Source: UBA4582 sp047629195
GTDB taxonomy: Bacteria > Pseudomonadota > Gammaproteobacteria > Pseudomonadales > Azotimanducaceae
Direction: 5' to 3'
Assembly: GCA_047629195.1 (NCBI GenBank)
Contig: JBLHWY010000006.1
Location: 1-64,000 of the forward strand
DNA: 64,000 nt
This document shows, in pieces, positions 29,754 through 39,175 of this stretch. The notes under the pieces are model-generated. The model was not told where the DNA came from and did not search any database. It saw only the letters and a program-made list of their open reading frames with translations. Numbering within the stretch: the stretch's first letter is position 1; each line of letters opens with the position of its first letter. Position numbers and translations under genes: made by a program.

Positions 29754-29785
29754 GGGGGCAGAGTAAGGCACCTTACTCTGACCCC
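29754..29785. repeat. Palindromic repeat (REP/MITE-like hairpin) at the edge of the degenerate block
   Basis: CAGAGTAAGG (29759-29768), CA, CCTTACTCTG (29771-29780): a perfect 10-bp stem, extended by GGGG and CCCC outside with a single-base bulge. There is no T run, so it is a poor terminator for hslU-DUF971. The RND exporter remnant loses similarity exactly here, so the palindrome may mark a rearrangement or small-element junction. Similar GGGTCAGAGTAAG-type palindromes occur in many proteobacterial genomes (recollection, not checked). Confidence 0.6.
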
Positions 29786-31431
29786 GATATTAGTAACGCG
29801 GTCAATTAGAGGTCGAGCAGGCTGCAGTCTCAAAAGGTGACGTCCCTCGCCTGTGACAAAATTTTTCAAAATCGACTCCGATAGCTCGTGTAACTGAAAC
29901 GGCTTTGCATCCAACAACCTTTTCAGGTCATCCAACTCTTGAACCAGCCGAACGCCTAGAACAAGTTAAGATTCGTTAGCAAAATCATCATTGCCCACTG
30001 ATCTCCGATACATAAGCTAAAAATCGTTGAACCAAAGCGCTTTGAGGAAACCGACTATCTAACTGACTTGCTTCAAAACATTTAATCGCCATCGTTAAGC
30101 TTGGCTTTTCTGCATTAACCTCTTCTAGCTCTTCTAGCTCTTCTAGCTCTTCTGCCTCAGAATTATTGTTGGCGACAACAGCGACGCCGTAGTCAGTCAC
30201 AATCTTTCGATGCTGCAACTCGACTAGCGTAGCGCCAGCACACTGTAATTAAAACTCATATTGCGAATGAGACTTATTGAAATCACAATTAAGAACAGGA
30301 AAGAAACAAACACAAATCTAGGCCTCATTCTCTCGAATGGTAGCGCAACAAGCATCCCAGACTTGCCATCGAGGCCACCTAACAAGCTAAACATGGCAGG
30401 CAACAACGTCATCGAAAGTAAAAAAGCAATCAGCATACCGCCGGCTGAAATCACACCTAATTCGCTCAGGCCGTTATAAGCTGCAGGCACGAAAGAAAAA
30501 ACCCAATCGCGGAAGTTATGGTGCATAACATTAACGTAGGTCCAATATCCCTGGCCGCTCTCTCGCCCGACCCATGCGACCCTCCAACTACAGACTCATC
30601 TCTAACCTTTAGTGGAAAATGGACAGCGGAATCCACCCCTAATCCAAAGAACATCACAAGAAACACTAGAGATAGAGTGTGTATTATCGCTGCCAACTAC
30701 AAGTGTCGCGTAGGCGAAAGTTAGCACAACACCAACGAACGACAATGCGAAAGTCGTGACAATAAATTGCCATGATCGAACGCCGAACCCCAGAATAATC
30801 GCTAGCAATAACAACGATATGACACCAGCAAGCCCCACACCTTCAAGGCCCGCTGGAATTTCCTCGCAAGCAAGCACTACCTCACCTGTTAGCCTTAGAT
30901 CTATCCCATTTGGCACCTGCAGTCGCCTAATTTCATTACGCAGGTGATGCACAATCGTCGCGTTAGGCAAGCTTTTGCCTAACTCCTGCTCACCCTTTAA
31001 AACAATAAGCAGCGCATGTTCGTCAATCTTTTCTTCTGAGTTATCGACAATAGTCACAGGAGTCACAAGTCGAGGATACGACTAGAGCATGACATCTGCC
31101 TGGACAATACTTCGCAGTAACGAGTCTAGTACCGGCGGCAGCACCATACCTGGATACGCATTAAGCTGATCGGCCAGTATCAGAACAATATTTGCCAGAC
31201 TCTGATCTTCAGATAGCCGCAACAACGTTCCGTAATTAAACTGAACCGCTTTCACCCAGTTTTCAAGATCGCTAATTTTCAAGTAATAAAGACTATGGTC
31301 TTCAATGAAAGGTTCCAATCACTGTGTTCGTACGAATTGAAATTTGCCGGACTTTCTGAGGTCAATCGCTAACGCTTGTGTAGTAACTTCGACTTTACGA
31401 TAGCTTTCTCCAGAAACAACGATAACCGCGG
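29786..31431 (-). pseudogene. MMPL/HpnN-like RND exporter remnant
   Basis: Degenerate gene for a membrane RND transporter resembling hopanoid-associated HpnN. In order it reads: TAVIVVSGESYRKVEVTTQA (periplasmic start), an in-frame TGA at 31319, IEDHSLYYLKISDLENWVK, an in-frame TAG at 31082, TPVTIVDNSEEKIDEHALLI, membrane helices (GVISLLLLAIILGFGVRSW), a frameshift near 30690, FLVMFFGLGVDSAVHF, another near 30510 at a T run, SAGGMLIAFLLSMTLLPAMF, LPFERMRPRFVFV, a break near 30220, KIVTDYGVAVVANNN, and finally LDDLKRLLDAKPFQLHEL. The first membrane-spanning start and the last transmembrane block are missing. The reading frame cannot yield a working exporter. Confidence 0.85.
30121..30156. repeat. 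9-bp microrepeat inside the RND pseudogene
   Basis: TCTTCTAGC occurs three times in tandem (30121-30147) followed by a partial TCTTCTGCC. In the old reading frame it encodes repeated Glu-Glu-Leu, an expansion of the EAEEL segment of the exporter remnant, probably from replication slippage. Confidence 0.85.
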
Positions 31432-32536
31432 TCTGTTCTGCGCTTATTTTTGGATGCTGAACCCAGTAGTCCAGCTTGGACCTTAGATCCCCTAGGTCAC
31501 AACACTTAAATTTCGCAAACTCATTTAAAGCAAATATACCCGCAGCACTCGCTTCTGAATCAGACACCAGAACAACTTTGCCCGTCGCCATCGCTTCAAT
31601 GATAGACATACCTTCGAGTTCAATAATGCCACAATGAACAAATAGATCTGCTCGCTCATATCTCAATAGCAACTCAGCATTAGTGATCGTTTAAACTACT
31701 GCGTTGATTCCCAACCGCTGAACATGTGCTTTCAGCTTTGACTCGTTTGGACCAGCCGCTACTAATCTGAGTTCAATCTTATCCCGAAAGTCGGAGTGAG
31801 AAATTCAGCAATCAACAAGCCCTCCTGCTTTTCGCTAGAAAATCGACCCACCGACAAAATGCAAAAGGTTGAACCTTTGTGCTCTGTTTGATGCATCGAT
31901 CTTGGCAAAAAGAACTCATCTGGCACACCGTTTGAGACGACCTCAATCGGTTTCGCAAGGTTGCGTTTAAGTAATTTATTCGCTGCAAATTCAGATGGTG
32001 CAATAACTAAATCTACCTAATTGTAGATATAGCGAATAAATATTTTGTAGAGTAACTCTCTGAGCCACTTAAAATTTAGCCCCAGGTTTAACAAGAGGTT
32101 CTCGGGTTGAACATGGAACGAACAGACAAAGGGGAAATTGGACGTGCACAAGACGAGCACCTGTCAGAGACCTCTCCATCAACTTGCTGTTTGTGCGGGC
32201 CAACATGACTTTCATTGCACGAATGATCCCATTAACACTCGGAATAGAAAGAGCAAGAAAATAATGACGTACTAACTGGCCAAAATCATCGTCATCGGTG
32301 TCTGCATCTACAATCTTCCCTGCCTCACCTTCTTCAATCGGGCATTAGAGAATTCTAAATCCATGTCCGCGCTGGCGCAACGCATCTACAAACCTACGCG
32401 AAGGTACAACCGTACCGTTATAGGTCATATCCCAGCGATCGACGACAAAGCAAATAGGCTTCGGTTCAGACTGGGCCCTAGCATAAGAAGCAGGTATAGA
32501 ATCAGAGGAGAATTTTTTTGCTAACACCTGGGACAA
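31432..32536 (-). pseudogene. Glycosyltransferase family 4 remnant, fused at its 3' end to the RND remnant
   Basis: Degenerate group 1 (GT4) glycosyltransferase. Pieces in order: ICFVVDRWDMTYNGTVVPSR then a TAA near 32345; QLVRHYFLALSIPSVNGIIR and LVHVQFP; a frameshift with apparent small deletion near 32115; FVCSFHVQPENLLLNLGL; an in-frame TAG near 32020; IEVVSNGVPDEFFLP and FCILSVGRFSSEKQEG; a further break near 31790; LLRYERADLFVHCGIIELEG and MSIIEAMATGKVV, carrying the conserved E-x7-E of the donor site. At about 31432 the same frame passes without a stop into RND exporter sequence, so a deletion removed the gene boundary. It is non-functional as it stands. Confidence 0.85.
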
Positions 32537-32572
32537 CTACCTAACGGGATCTATCGGACAGAATTGCCCCAG

Positions 32573-33946
32573 CTACTGTTCTATCAATCCTGCCAATTCA
32601 AGACAAACGTCTTCTCGCCACATGTCAGCGTGGGTCTCACTGGACGGCAGACCATCGTTGATCCCTGTTGGAACAACCGCAGCCAGAATCCCCAATAAAT
32701 TTCCTGGAGTAATAAAACGCAGGCAATCAATTGTTAGCCTTGCACCCTGACCGGGCACCACGTCATCATCATGAAAAAAGGGCAACTGTGTCCATACAGG
32801 TCCGACTATACAGGTCCGACTATCGCTGGATATTCTAGAAAAAACTCAGACCATAACCCACGTAAGCTTGAACGTTCGGCATGAAGCACAGCCATCGCCG
32901 ACTGATTTCCTTGATTGTTCGGCTGATAAATATCGAGAAAATCCTTTAACATCCAAGTCGCGTCATCACTCAGCACGCCATCCACCTGATGCAACAAGGC
33001 AGCAATATCTTTGCTGAGTAACAGTCCCCAAAGTTCATTAATGAGGGGCAACTCAGGAGGACAAATCTCTTCTATCTGATATCCCGAAGACACCTATATT
33101 GCTGCAGCTTGATTGATACCAGAGACTGTCGCCTCAGGCAGCGTCACACCGGGTATAGCAGTCACAATCGCCCCTGATTTACTTGTCGGTGGATCGCCAT
33201 ACAGAGGCGCATCAACAGAAACTGGATCCAGGTAGTGCCGACCAGAAAGGATTTCATATCCCACTTTACATCAGCAACGTGACGCGCCATTGGGCCTTGA
33301 ACGTTCATAATTTGGGGAGACAAAGAACCATCTTCCGGCGGTAAGGAAGAGTCCGGAGGTATTCTGCCTGTTGTTGGCTTTAAACTCGTGATGCCACAAC
33401 AGTAAGCAGGATTGCGAAGTGACCCACCAATATCATTACACAAACCTATCGGACCATACCCGATGCAATGCTTGATGCTTCACCACCGCTGGACCCTCCA
33501 GCCACCCTTTCTGCGTGCCAGGGATTCATAGTTCGGCCATGCAAAGGATTTGCCGTTGAAATACGCAAGGCAAATTCAAGCAAATTGGTTCTTGATATCG
33601 GAACGGCACCAGCGGCTTTCATTCTCTGCACGACAATGGCACCACGAGTAGGCATCGCCCCAGCCATAGCTGGTACTCCCAGAGTCGTGGCAGATCCCAA
33701 GCAATCTATATTCTCTTTGACTGAAAAGGGCATTCCGTGCAACAGCCCTGCAGACTGACTGTTATCTGCTTTTCTTGCCATATCCATTGCTGAATCCGCT
33801 AGGATAACGGTCACCGCATTAAGATAAGGATTAACATCATTGATTCGTTCTAGATGGCTTTCCACAACCTCAACACTTGAAACAGATTTATCATTGATCA
33901 ACCCCGCCAACTTAATCGCCGTCCTACGCTAAAGCTCCTCTGCCAT
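32573..33946 (-). pseudogene. Amidase-signature family amidase, inactivated
   Basis: Broken amidase of the GatA-like signature family (Ser-Ser-Lys triad). The old start ATG at 33946 keeps a strong AGGAG site, but the sixth codon is TAG (MAEEL then stop then RRTAIKLAGLI). The signature core survives: MPFSVKENIDCLG (Lys) and ERVAGGSSGGEASSIASGM (Ser). A frameshift follows near 33445 (then DIGGSLRNPAYCCGITSLKP), another near 33245, an in-frame TAG near 33096, and a 14-bp tandem duplication at 32795-32822. The C-terminus FITPGNLLGILAAVVPTG to LELAGLIEQ is recognisable. Substrate unknown. Confidence 0.9.
32795..32822. repeat. 14-bp tandem duplication disrupting the amidase
   Basis: TACAGGTCCGACTA occurs twice back to back (32795-32808, 32809-32822). 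Because 14 is not a multiple of three it shifts the frame and creates a stop. Deleting one copy restores the continuous frame AIVGPVWTQLPFFHDD, which joins the two flanking amidase pieces exactly. Confidence 0.95.
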
Positions 33947-34074
33947 GAGCTATTCTCCTGTTATCCTGCCCTCGATTGAGCTTGAAGGTACTAATATCTC
34001 ATAAAATGCACCAGCTTCCATTACCATGTAAAATAATCGAGTCTTAAGCTAACCGCCACTGGGTACATTACCGT

Positions 34075-34836
34075 ATGAAAGATGAAACCACTCATTTTGG
34101 ACTGAAGCAGGTCCCTATCAGCGAAAAGGCTGCGAAGGTCGCAGAGGTTTTTCATTCCGTCGCCGGTAACTATGACGTTATGAATGACTTAATGTCCCTC
34201 GGCACCCATCGCATCATGAAACAAATGGCTGTTGAGATGACCGCAGTAGGCGCTGGAGACAGCGTCATGGATCTTGCCGGCGGTACCGGCGACTTAACAG
34301 CAAAGCTCTCCCGCATAGTTGGAGACAGCGGAGAAGTTGTCTTATGTGACATAAATTACTCGATGTTAACGGTCGGTCGTGATGTGCTGCTCGACAAGGG
34401 CATCATGGGAAACGTGTCTTTTCTACAAGCGGATGCAGAAAATCTGCCGTGCCCAGATAACTACTTCGATGCCATCACCATCGCATTTGGCCTGCGCAAT
34501 GTGACTAGAAAAGAAACTGCCCTCAAATCGATGTTGCGCATCTTGAAACCAGGCGGACGGTTAGTGGTTTTAGAATTCTCACATCCTGAGAACCCTTTGC
34601 TAAAAACCGCGTACAACGCATTTTCCAATCTCTGGCCAGGCGTTGGGAAATTGATAACCGGAGACAAAGAGAGCTATCAATATCTTGTTGACTCAATCAA
34701 GGTTCATCCAAAACAGGCAGAGTTAGAGCAAATGTTTTCCACTGCTGGTTTTGTCGATTGTAAGTACCATAATTTGCTGAATGGTATTGTTGCAATTCAC
34801 ATTGGCTCGAAAAAATTCGAGCACGGTAGCCTCTAA
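34075..34836 (+). CDS. ubiE: Ubiquinone/menaquinone biosynthesis C-methyltransferase
   Basis: SAM-dependent C-methylation step of ubiquinone (and menaquinone where made). The 253 residues are normal. The N-terminus HFGLKQVPISEKAAKVAEVF and VFHSVAGNYDVMNDLMSLGTH are signature UbiE sequence, SAM motif I is VMDLAGGTGDLTAKL, and motif II/III ENLPCPDNYFDAITIAFGLRN follows. ubiB starts three bases after its stop, so the two are coupled. The accessory gene ubiJ that commonly lies between them is absent. Confidence 0.97.
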   Translation: MKDETTHFGLKQVPISEKAAKVAEVFHSVAGNYDVMNDLMSLGTHRIMKQMAVEMTAVGAGDSVMDLAGGTGDLTAKLSRIVGDSGEVVLCDINYSMLTVGRDVLLDKGIMGNVSFLQADAENLPCPDNYFDAITIAFGLRNVTRKETALKSMLRILKPGGRLVVLEFSHPENPLLKTAYNAFSNLWPGVGKLITGDKESYQYLVDSIKVHPKQAELEQMFSTAGFVDCKYHNLLNGIVAIHIGSKKFEHGSL

Positions 34837-34839
34837 CTC

Positions 34840-36489
34840 ATGCGAATTTTTAGGATACTTAAAATTCTTAGGGTGGTTTTTGGCCATCGCCTAGATAGGC
34901 TTATTACCAACACTGAACGCATGCCTTTTATAGTCCGTGCGCTACTTCTTCTCCTTAAAATTTTTCCAGAGCCTAACGATTCGCCCGCAAGTTCGCTTAG
35001 GCGTTCTCTGGAACAACTTGGCCCCATCTTTGTGAAATTTGGTCAGATCCTTTCAACCAGAAAAGACCTATTCGACCCCGAAACTTCCGCAGAGCTCGAA
35101 AAACTACAAGACAGCGTACCGCCGTTCGACTCCCTTCAGGCAGCAAACATTATCGAACAAAGCCTCGAAGATACAATTGATAACCTGTTCGCGTCTTTCG
35201 ATACAGATCCACTAGCCTCAGCTTCAGTCGCACAGGTTCATGCTGCCGTTCTGCATTCGGGAGAATCGGTTGTCGTAAAAGTGATTCGACCCGGCATCGA
35301 CAGCGTCATAAAAGAAGATATACGGGTTATGCACCTTATCGCGCACTGGCTCGAGAAGCTTTCAGATGATGGCAAGCGACTACACCCGGTACAGGTTGTT
35401 CGAGACTATGAGCGAACAATCCTAGACGAGCTTAACTTGCACCTCGAAGGGGCAAATGGTGTGAGGTTAAAGAACAACTGGGACAACTCAGGCAAACTTT
35501 ATGTACCAAAAGTTTACTGGGATTACACCCGCACCAACATTCTAGTGCTCGAACGTATATATGGTATCGGCGCTGCTGACGTTCAGGCACTCAAAGACCA
35601 GAACGTTGACATGAAAAAACTCGCACACCTTGGCGTTGAAATTTTCTTCACCCAGGTTTTTGAGCAAAATTTCTTCCATGCAGATATGCACCCAGGTAAC
35701 GTCTTCATTGACGCAACAGATCCCGCAAACCCGTCCTATATTGCCCTAGACTGCGCCATTATGGGCTCCCTTACTGAAGAGGACAAAAACTATCTGGCAA
35801 GAAACCTACTGGCTTTTTTCCAGCAGGACTATCTAGAATCTGCCCGCTTGCATGTCGAAAGCGGCTGGGTTCCACCTGATACTGATATCAAAGAATTTGA
35901 AGCAGTCATTCGTAGCGTCTGCGAACCTATTTTTCAGAAACCCATCAGCGAAATTTCCTTCGGGCGCGTTCTGATGAGTCTATTTCAGACAGCCCGTCGT
36001 TTTAATATGGAAGTCCAGCCTCAACTGGTGCTGCTGCAGAAAACACTGCTCAATATTGAAGGTATGGGGCGCCAGATCTACCCTGATCTCGATTTATGGG
36101 AAACGGCAGCACCTTTTATGGAGCGATGGATGAAAGACCGGTTAGGTATTAAGGGGTTGCTAAATCGTTTTGGTAAAGCCGCTCCAAAATTATTCGAGCA
36201 GCTGCCAGAATTGCCGCAATTTGCATTGGATACCATGTCGGAATTGAAGCAATTGGGCCGAAACAACAGAACCCAGGCACTATTGCTAAGAGATCTCAAA
36301 ACGACGATTGAGCATGGACAGAATGAGAGGAGGCAGATGAGGCTCGGAGGTCTCGCGATTACAGCCGCTTTTATCGCTATCGTTATGACACTGAGCACAG
36401 GCACGGCATTCGCTGCCAGCAGCGACTTAATCATTGGATCTTCAATTGTCGGCAGTCTTGGTGTCTACTGGATGTTCGCCAAAGCCTGA
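34840..36489 (+). CDS. ubiB: UbiB family atypical kinase/ATPase for ubiquinone biosynthesis
   Basis: Membrane-associated protein-kinase-like ATPase that supports ubiquinone biosynthesis. Visible: the KxGQ motif in PIFVKFGQILSTRKDLF (about residue 65), the alanine-rich loop ASASVAQVHAA, the VVVKVIRP lysine, HADMHPGNVF, ALDCAIMG (DFG-like), and two C-terminal transmembrane helices (about 505-545) ending at GVYWMFAKA. The 549 residues are normal. It follows ubiE directly. Confidence 0.95.
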   Translation: MRIFRILKILRVVFGHRLDRLITNTERMPFIVRALLLLLKIFPEPNDSPASSLRRSLEQLGPIFVKFGQILSTRKDLFDPETSAELEKLQDSVPPFDSLQAANIIEQSLEDTIDNLFASFDTDPLASASVAQVHAAVLHSGESVVVKVIRPGIDSVIKEDIRVMHLIAHWLEKLSDDGKRLHPVQVVRDYERTILDELNLHLEGANGVRLKNNWDNSGKLYVPKVYWDYTRTNILVLERIYGIGAADVQALKDQNVDMKKLAHLGVEIFFTQVFEQNFFHADMHPGNVFIDATDPANPSYIALDCAIMGSLTEEDKNYLARNLLAFFQQDYLESARLHVESGWVPPDTDIKEFEAVIRSVCEPIFQKPISEISFGRVLMSLFQTARRFNMEVQPQLVLLQKTLLNIEGMGRQIYPDLDLWETAAPFMERWMKDRLGIKGLLNRFGKAAPKLFEQLPELPQFALDTMSELKQLGRNNRTQALLLRDLKTTIEHGQNERRQMRLGGLAITAAFIAIVMTLSTGTAFAASSDLIIGSSIVGSLGVYWMFAKA

Positions 36490-36589
36490 AAACCAATTAG
36501 ACCTACTGATAGAATGTCACCTTACGGATCAAACGATCCATACCAAACCATCTATATCCGACCATCGATAGCAAATAAGACGATTTGAC

Positions 36590-37009
36590 ATGACAAATCA
36601 AGAACCTGACTCAACCACCCAGCCCGCCTGGCTGACAGAACTAAAATTTGATAGCGATGGACTTATTCCAGCGATCGCTCAGGATGCTGAATCAAACCGA
36701 GTCCTAATGGTCGCGTGGATGAATCAACAGGCCCTTATGGAAACTATTGAAACCCAATCAGCAGTCTATTGGTCTAGGTCTCGGCAGAAACTCTGGCGAA
36801 AAGGCGAAGAATCTGGACATTTTCAGCATGTAAAAGACATCAGCATTGATTGTGACGGAGACGTAGTCCTACTAAAAATCGAACAGATAGGCGGTATTGC
36901 TTGTCATACTGGAAGAGAATCCTGTTTTTACAGGGTTTTCAGGCAGGGTCAATGGGTCACAATCGAAGCACCTCTAAAATCGCCCAAGGACATTTATTCT
37001 AAGAACTAG
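36590..37009 (+). CDS. hisI: Phosphoribosyl-AMP cyclohydrolase
   Basis: Third step of histidine biosynthesis, opening the purine ring of PR-AMP with Zn and Mg. The 139 residues cover the whole family domain: LIPAIAQDAESNRVLMVAWM, YWSRSRQKLWRKGEESGH, the metal-binding DCDGDVVLLKIEQ and CHTGRESCFYR. It is the single-domain form, with hisE encoded separately just downstream, the arrangement usual next to tatABC in pseudomonads. Confidence 0.96.
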   Translation: MTNQEPDSTTQPAWLTELKFDSDGLIPAIAQDAESNRVLMVAWMNQQALMETIETQSAVYWSRSRQKLWRKGEESGHFQHVKDISIDCDGDVVLLKIEQIGGIACHTGRESCFYRVFRQGQWVTIEAPLKSPKDIYSKN

Positions 37010-37087
37010 CCTCGCGGTATCTACATGGGAATTACACGCATGTGTTATTATCCCTCTATCGACCCAGTTCTTTCAGGAATTACTAAA

Positions 37088-37429
37088 TTGAACGACGTTA
37101 TAGACAAACTGATGAAGGTACTGGAATCACGTAAGAACGCGAGTCCCGATTCTTCCTACGTCGCGAAATTGCACAGCAGAGGATTGAGCAAAATTCTCGA
37201 GAAAGTCGGTGAAGAATCATTCGAAACCGTCATTGCGGCTAAAGATGCGGGGTTTGAGAGTACACCAGAAACACGTACTGAAGTTATAAAAGAGACAGCG
37301 GACCTTTGGTTCCACACGCTAGTCATGCTGAGTCACTTAGACATTTCGGCCGCTGAGTTGCTGGCAGAACTTGAAAGCCGGCTAGGTACCTCAGGCCTTG
37401 TTGAAAAAGCATCACGACAACAGGAATGA
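37088..37429 (+). CDS. hisE: Phosphoribosyl-ATP pyrophosphatase
   Basis: Second step of histidine biosynthesis, removing pyrophosphate from PR-ATP. Signature sequence: SYVAKLHSRGLSKILEKVGE (kvGEE metal site) and ETADLWFHTLVML. The open frame begins with ATG at 37025, but 21 extra residues there do not look like HisE. I favour a TTG start at 37088, which has AGGAA about 9 bases upstream and gives the usual 113 residues. It probably shares a transcript with hisI. Confidence 0.93.
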   Translation: MNDVIDKLMKVLESRKNASPDSSYVAKLHSRGLSKILEKVGEESFETVIAAKDAGFESTPETRTEVIKETADLWFHTLVMLSHLDISAAELLAELESRLGTSGLVEKASRQQE

Positions 37430-37486
37430 ATGACAAATGATCGATTTGATCGCTAAAATAGAGATAGCTTTATAAGGAGAGACAAA

Positions 37487-37723
37487 ATGTCTTTTGGAGT
37501 ACCAGAACTAATACTAGTTGTAGTGATTGTTCTACTGCTATTTGGCACAAAGAAACTGAAAACACTTGGAGGTGATCTGGGATCAGCAATTAAAGGTTTT
37601 CGTAGCGCCCTCGGTGGCGCCGATGATAAATCGAAGCTCTCGGCAGACGAGGAACCCCAACTGAAAAATGTAACGCCTGACACGGCGGCACAAGAGAAAG
37701 TTGAAGCAACCAAAGAGAAATAG
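37487..37723 (+). CDS. tatA: Sec-independent translocase subunit TatA
   Basis: Pore-forming subunit of the twin-arginine exporter for folded proteins. The 78 residues show one N-terminal helix (VPELILVVVIVLLLFG), the hinge FGTKKLKTLGGDLGSAIKGF forming the amphipathic helix, and a polar tail. A strong AAGGAGAG site precedes the ATG. First gene of tatABC. Confidence 0.96.
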   Translation: MSFGVPELILVVVIVLLLFGTKKLKTLGGDLGSAIKGFRSALGGADDKSKLSADEEPQLKNVTPDTAAQEKVEATKEK

Positions 37724-37728
37724 ACTAA

Positions 37729-38289
37729 ATGTTCGATATTGGCTTCCCTGAATTAATACTCATTAGTGTTGTTGCACTCGTGGTCATTGGTCCGGAAAAG
37801 CTGCCTGAAACAGTTAGAACCATTGCCCTATGGATTGGTAGATTCAAACGCAGCTTGTCAAACCTTCGTATGGAACTTGAGAATGAAATAGGCGCAGATG
37901 AGATTCGTCAACAGCTACATAACGAAGGCGTAATGAAAGAGCTAGCGGATACCAAAAGCGAGCTGGAAGAGATTATTCAGAACGCTGACAATACTATATC
38001 CGACGCAACCGCTTCCCTAAAAACGATTCCCCACGAATTTTCAAATGTATCGCTAGATGATGAAATTAACGATGCGCTGGAAGACCCCACGGGGTTAGAT
38101 CACCTTGAGTTCGAAAGCCCTGAAAACACTAAAAACAATGATGTTAGTAAGCGTACAGAGAGTTCTGACGACGCTGCATTAGACCCATCTCTAGAACAAA
38201 ATTCTCAGGAAGCTTCCGATCAGGGCATTTCGTTTGATAGCAAACAAGATGAAGACCCTCGATCAAAATCGACTGGCAGCGAGTCCTAA
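37729..38289 (+). CDS. tatB: Sec-independent translocase subunit TatB
   Basis: Substrate-receptor partner of TatC in the Tat pathway. It begins MFDIGFPELILISVVALVVI, then GPEKLPETVRTIALWIGRFK, the Glu-8-bearing helix and the amphipathic helix of TatB. The C-terminal half (about residues 75-186) is acidic and low in complexity, as is usual. The gene starts five bases after the tatA stop. Confidence 0.95.
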   Translation: MFDIGFPELILISVVALVVIGPEKLPETVRTIALWIGRFKRSLSNLRMELENEIGADEIRQQLHNEGVMKELADTKSELEEIIQNADNTISDATASLKTIPHEFSNVSLDDEINDALEDPTGLDHLEFESPENTKNNDVSKRTESSDDAALDPSLEQNSQEASDQGISFDSKQDEDPRSKSTGSES

Positions 38290-38294
38290 GATAA

Positions 38295-39071
38295 ATGGCA
38301 ACAACAATACCCGACCAAGATGAAGACGCTGACGAGGGGCAGCCCTTGGTAGCACACCTTATTGAACTCAGAGGCAGAGTGCTCCGATCACTAGCGGCAG
38401 TGATTGTGATCTTTTTACCACTATTCTATTTTGCCAACGACATCTATGGCTTCGTTTCTAAACCCCTTAGGGCATTCCTCCCAGAAGGGGCTACGATGAT
38501 CGCGACAGAAGTTGCATCACCTTTCCTCACACCATTTAAGCTCACTTTAGTGCTCGCGATATTTATTGCGATTCCATATATTCTGCACCAAATTTGGAGC
38601 TTTATTGCACCGGGCCTCTATAAAAACGAGAAGCGCGTTGCATTTCCTCTGTTGATATCTAGCATCTTACTATTTTACGCAGGTATCGCATTTGCATTTT
38701 ATGTCGTCTTTCCGTTGGTGTTCGGGTTCTTTACAAGCGTCGCGCCCGAGGGTGTCACCGTGATGACGGACATCAATAAGTATCTAGATTTTGTACTCAA
38801 GCTATTCTTTGCCTTTGGTATCGCGTTTGAAATCCCAATCGCAACAATTCTACTTGTCTGGACGGGCGCAACAGATGTAGCGAGCCTCCGCAAGAAACGT
38901 GCTTACGTTGTCGTCGGCTGTTTTGTCGTCGGTATGCTGCTCACGCCGCCTGATATTATCTCCCAGGTTTTACTTGCGCTGCCAATGTGGGTGCTTTATG
39001 AAATTGGCATTATCTTCTCAAGCGTGATGATTCGCCCTGAAGAAGACCAAGAACCTGTTGCTGAAGATTAA
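38295..39071 (+). CDS. tatC: Sec-independent translocase subunit TatC
   Basis: Polytopic core of the Tat translocon that recognises twin-arginine signal peptides. Six membrane spans are visible in 258 residues. Conserved sequence includes HLIELRGRVLRSL at the N-terminus, ASPFLTPFKLTLVLAIF, the F-E motif stretch LFFAFGIAFEIPI, and LLTPPDIISQVLLALPMWVLYE. It closes the tatABC operon. Confidence 0.96.
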   Translation: MATTIPDQDEDADEGQPLVAHLIELRGRVLRSLAAVIVIFLPLFYFANDIYGFVSKPLRAFLPEGATMIATEVASPFLTPFKLTLVLAIFIAIPYILHQIWSFIAPGLYKNEKRVAFPLLISSILLFYAGIAFAFYVVFPLVFGFFTSVAPEGVTVMTDINKYLDFVLKLFFAFGIAFEIPIATILLVWTGATDVASLRKKRAYVVVGCFVVGMLLTPPDIISQVLLALPMWVLYEIGIIFSSVMIRPEEDQEPVAED

Positions 39072-39175
39072 GTATCTACCCCACTAATTTTCGTGATAAT
39101 TGATCACGGTTCTCGATGGCGTTATTGTACTTCTCACCTATATGGAACAGCCAACGAGATAAGCAGGATAATTCA

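Noticed and set aside
29754..29785. Terminator of hslU-DUF971
   Set aside because: No T run after the stem, and it coincides with the break in the exporter remnant, so it is listed as a repeat instead.
31812..32003. Separate small gene inside the glycosyltransferase remnant
   Set aside because: It is an out-of-frame shadow; the other frame reads clear GT4 sequence (IEVVSNGVPDEFFLP).
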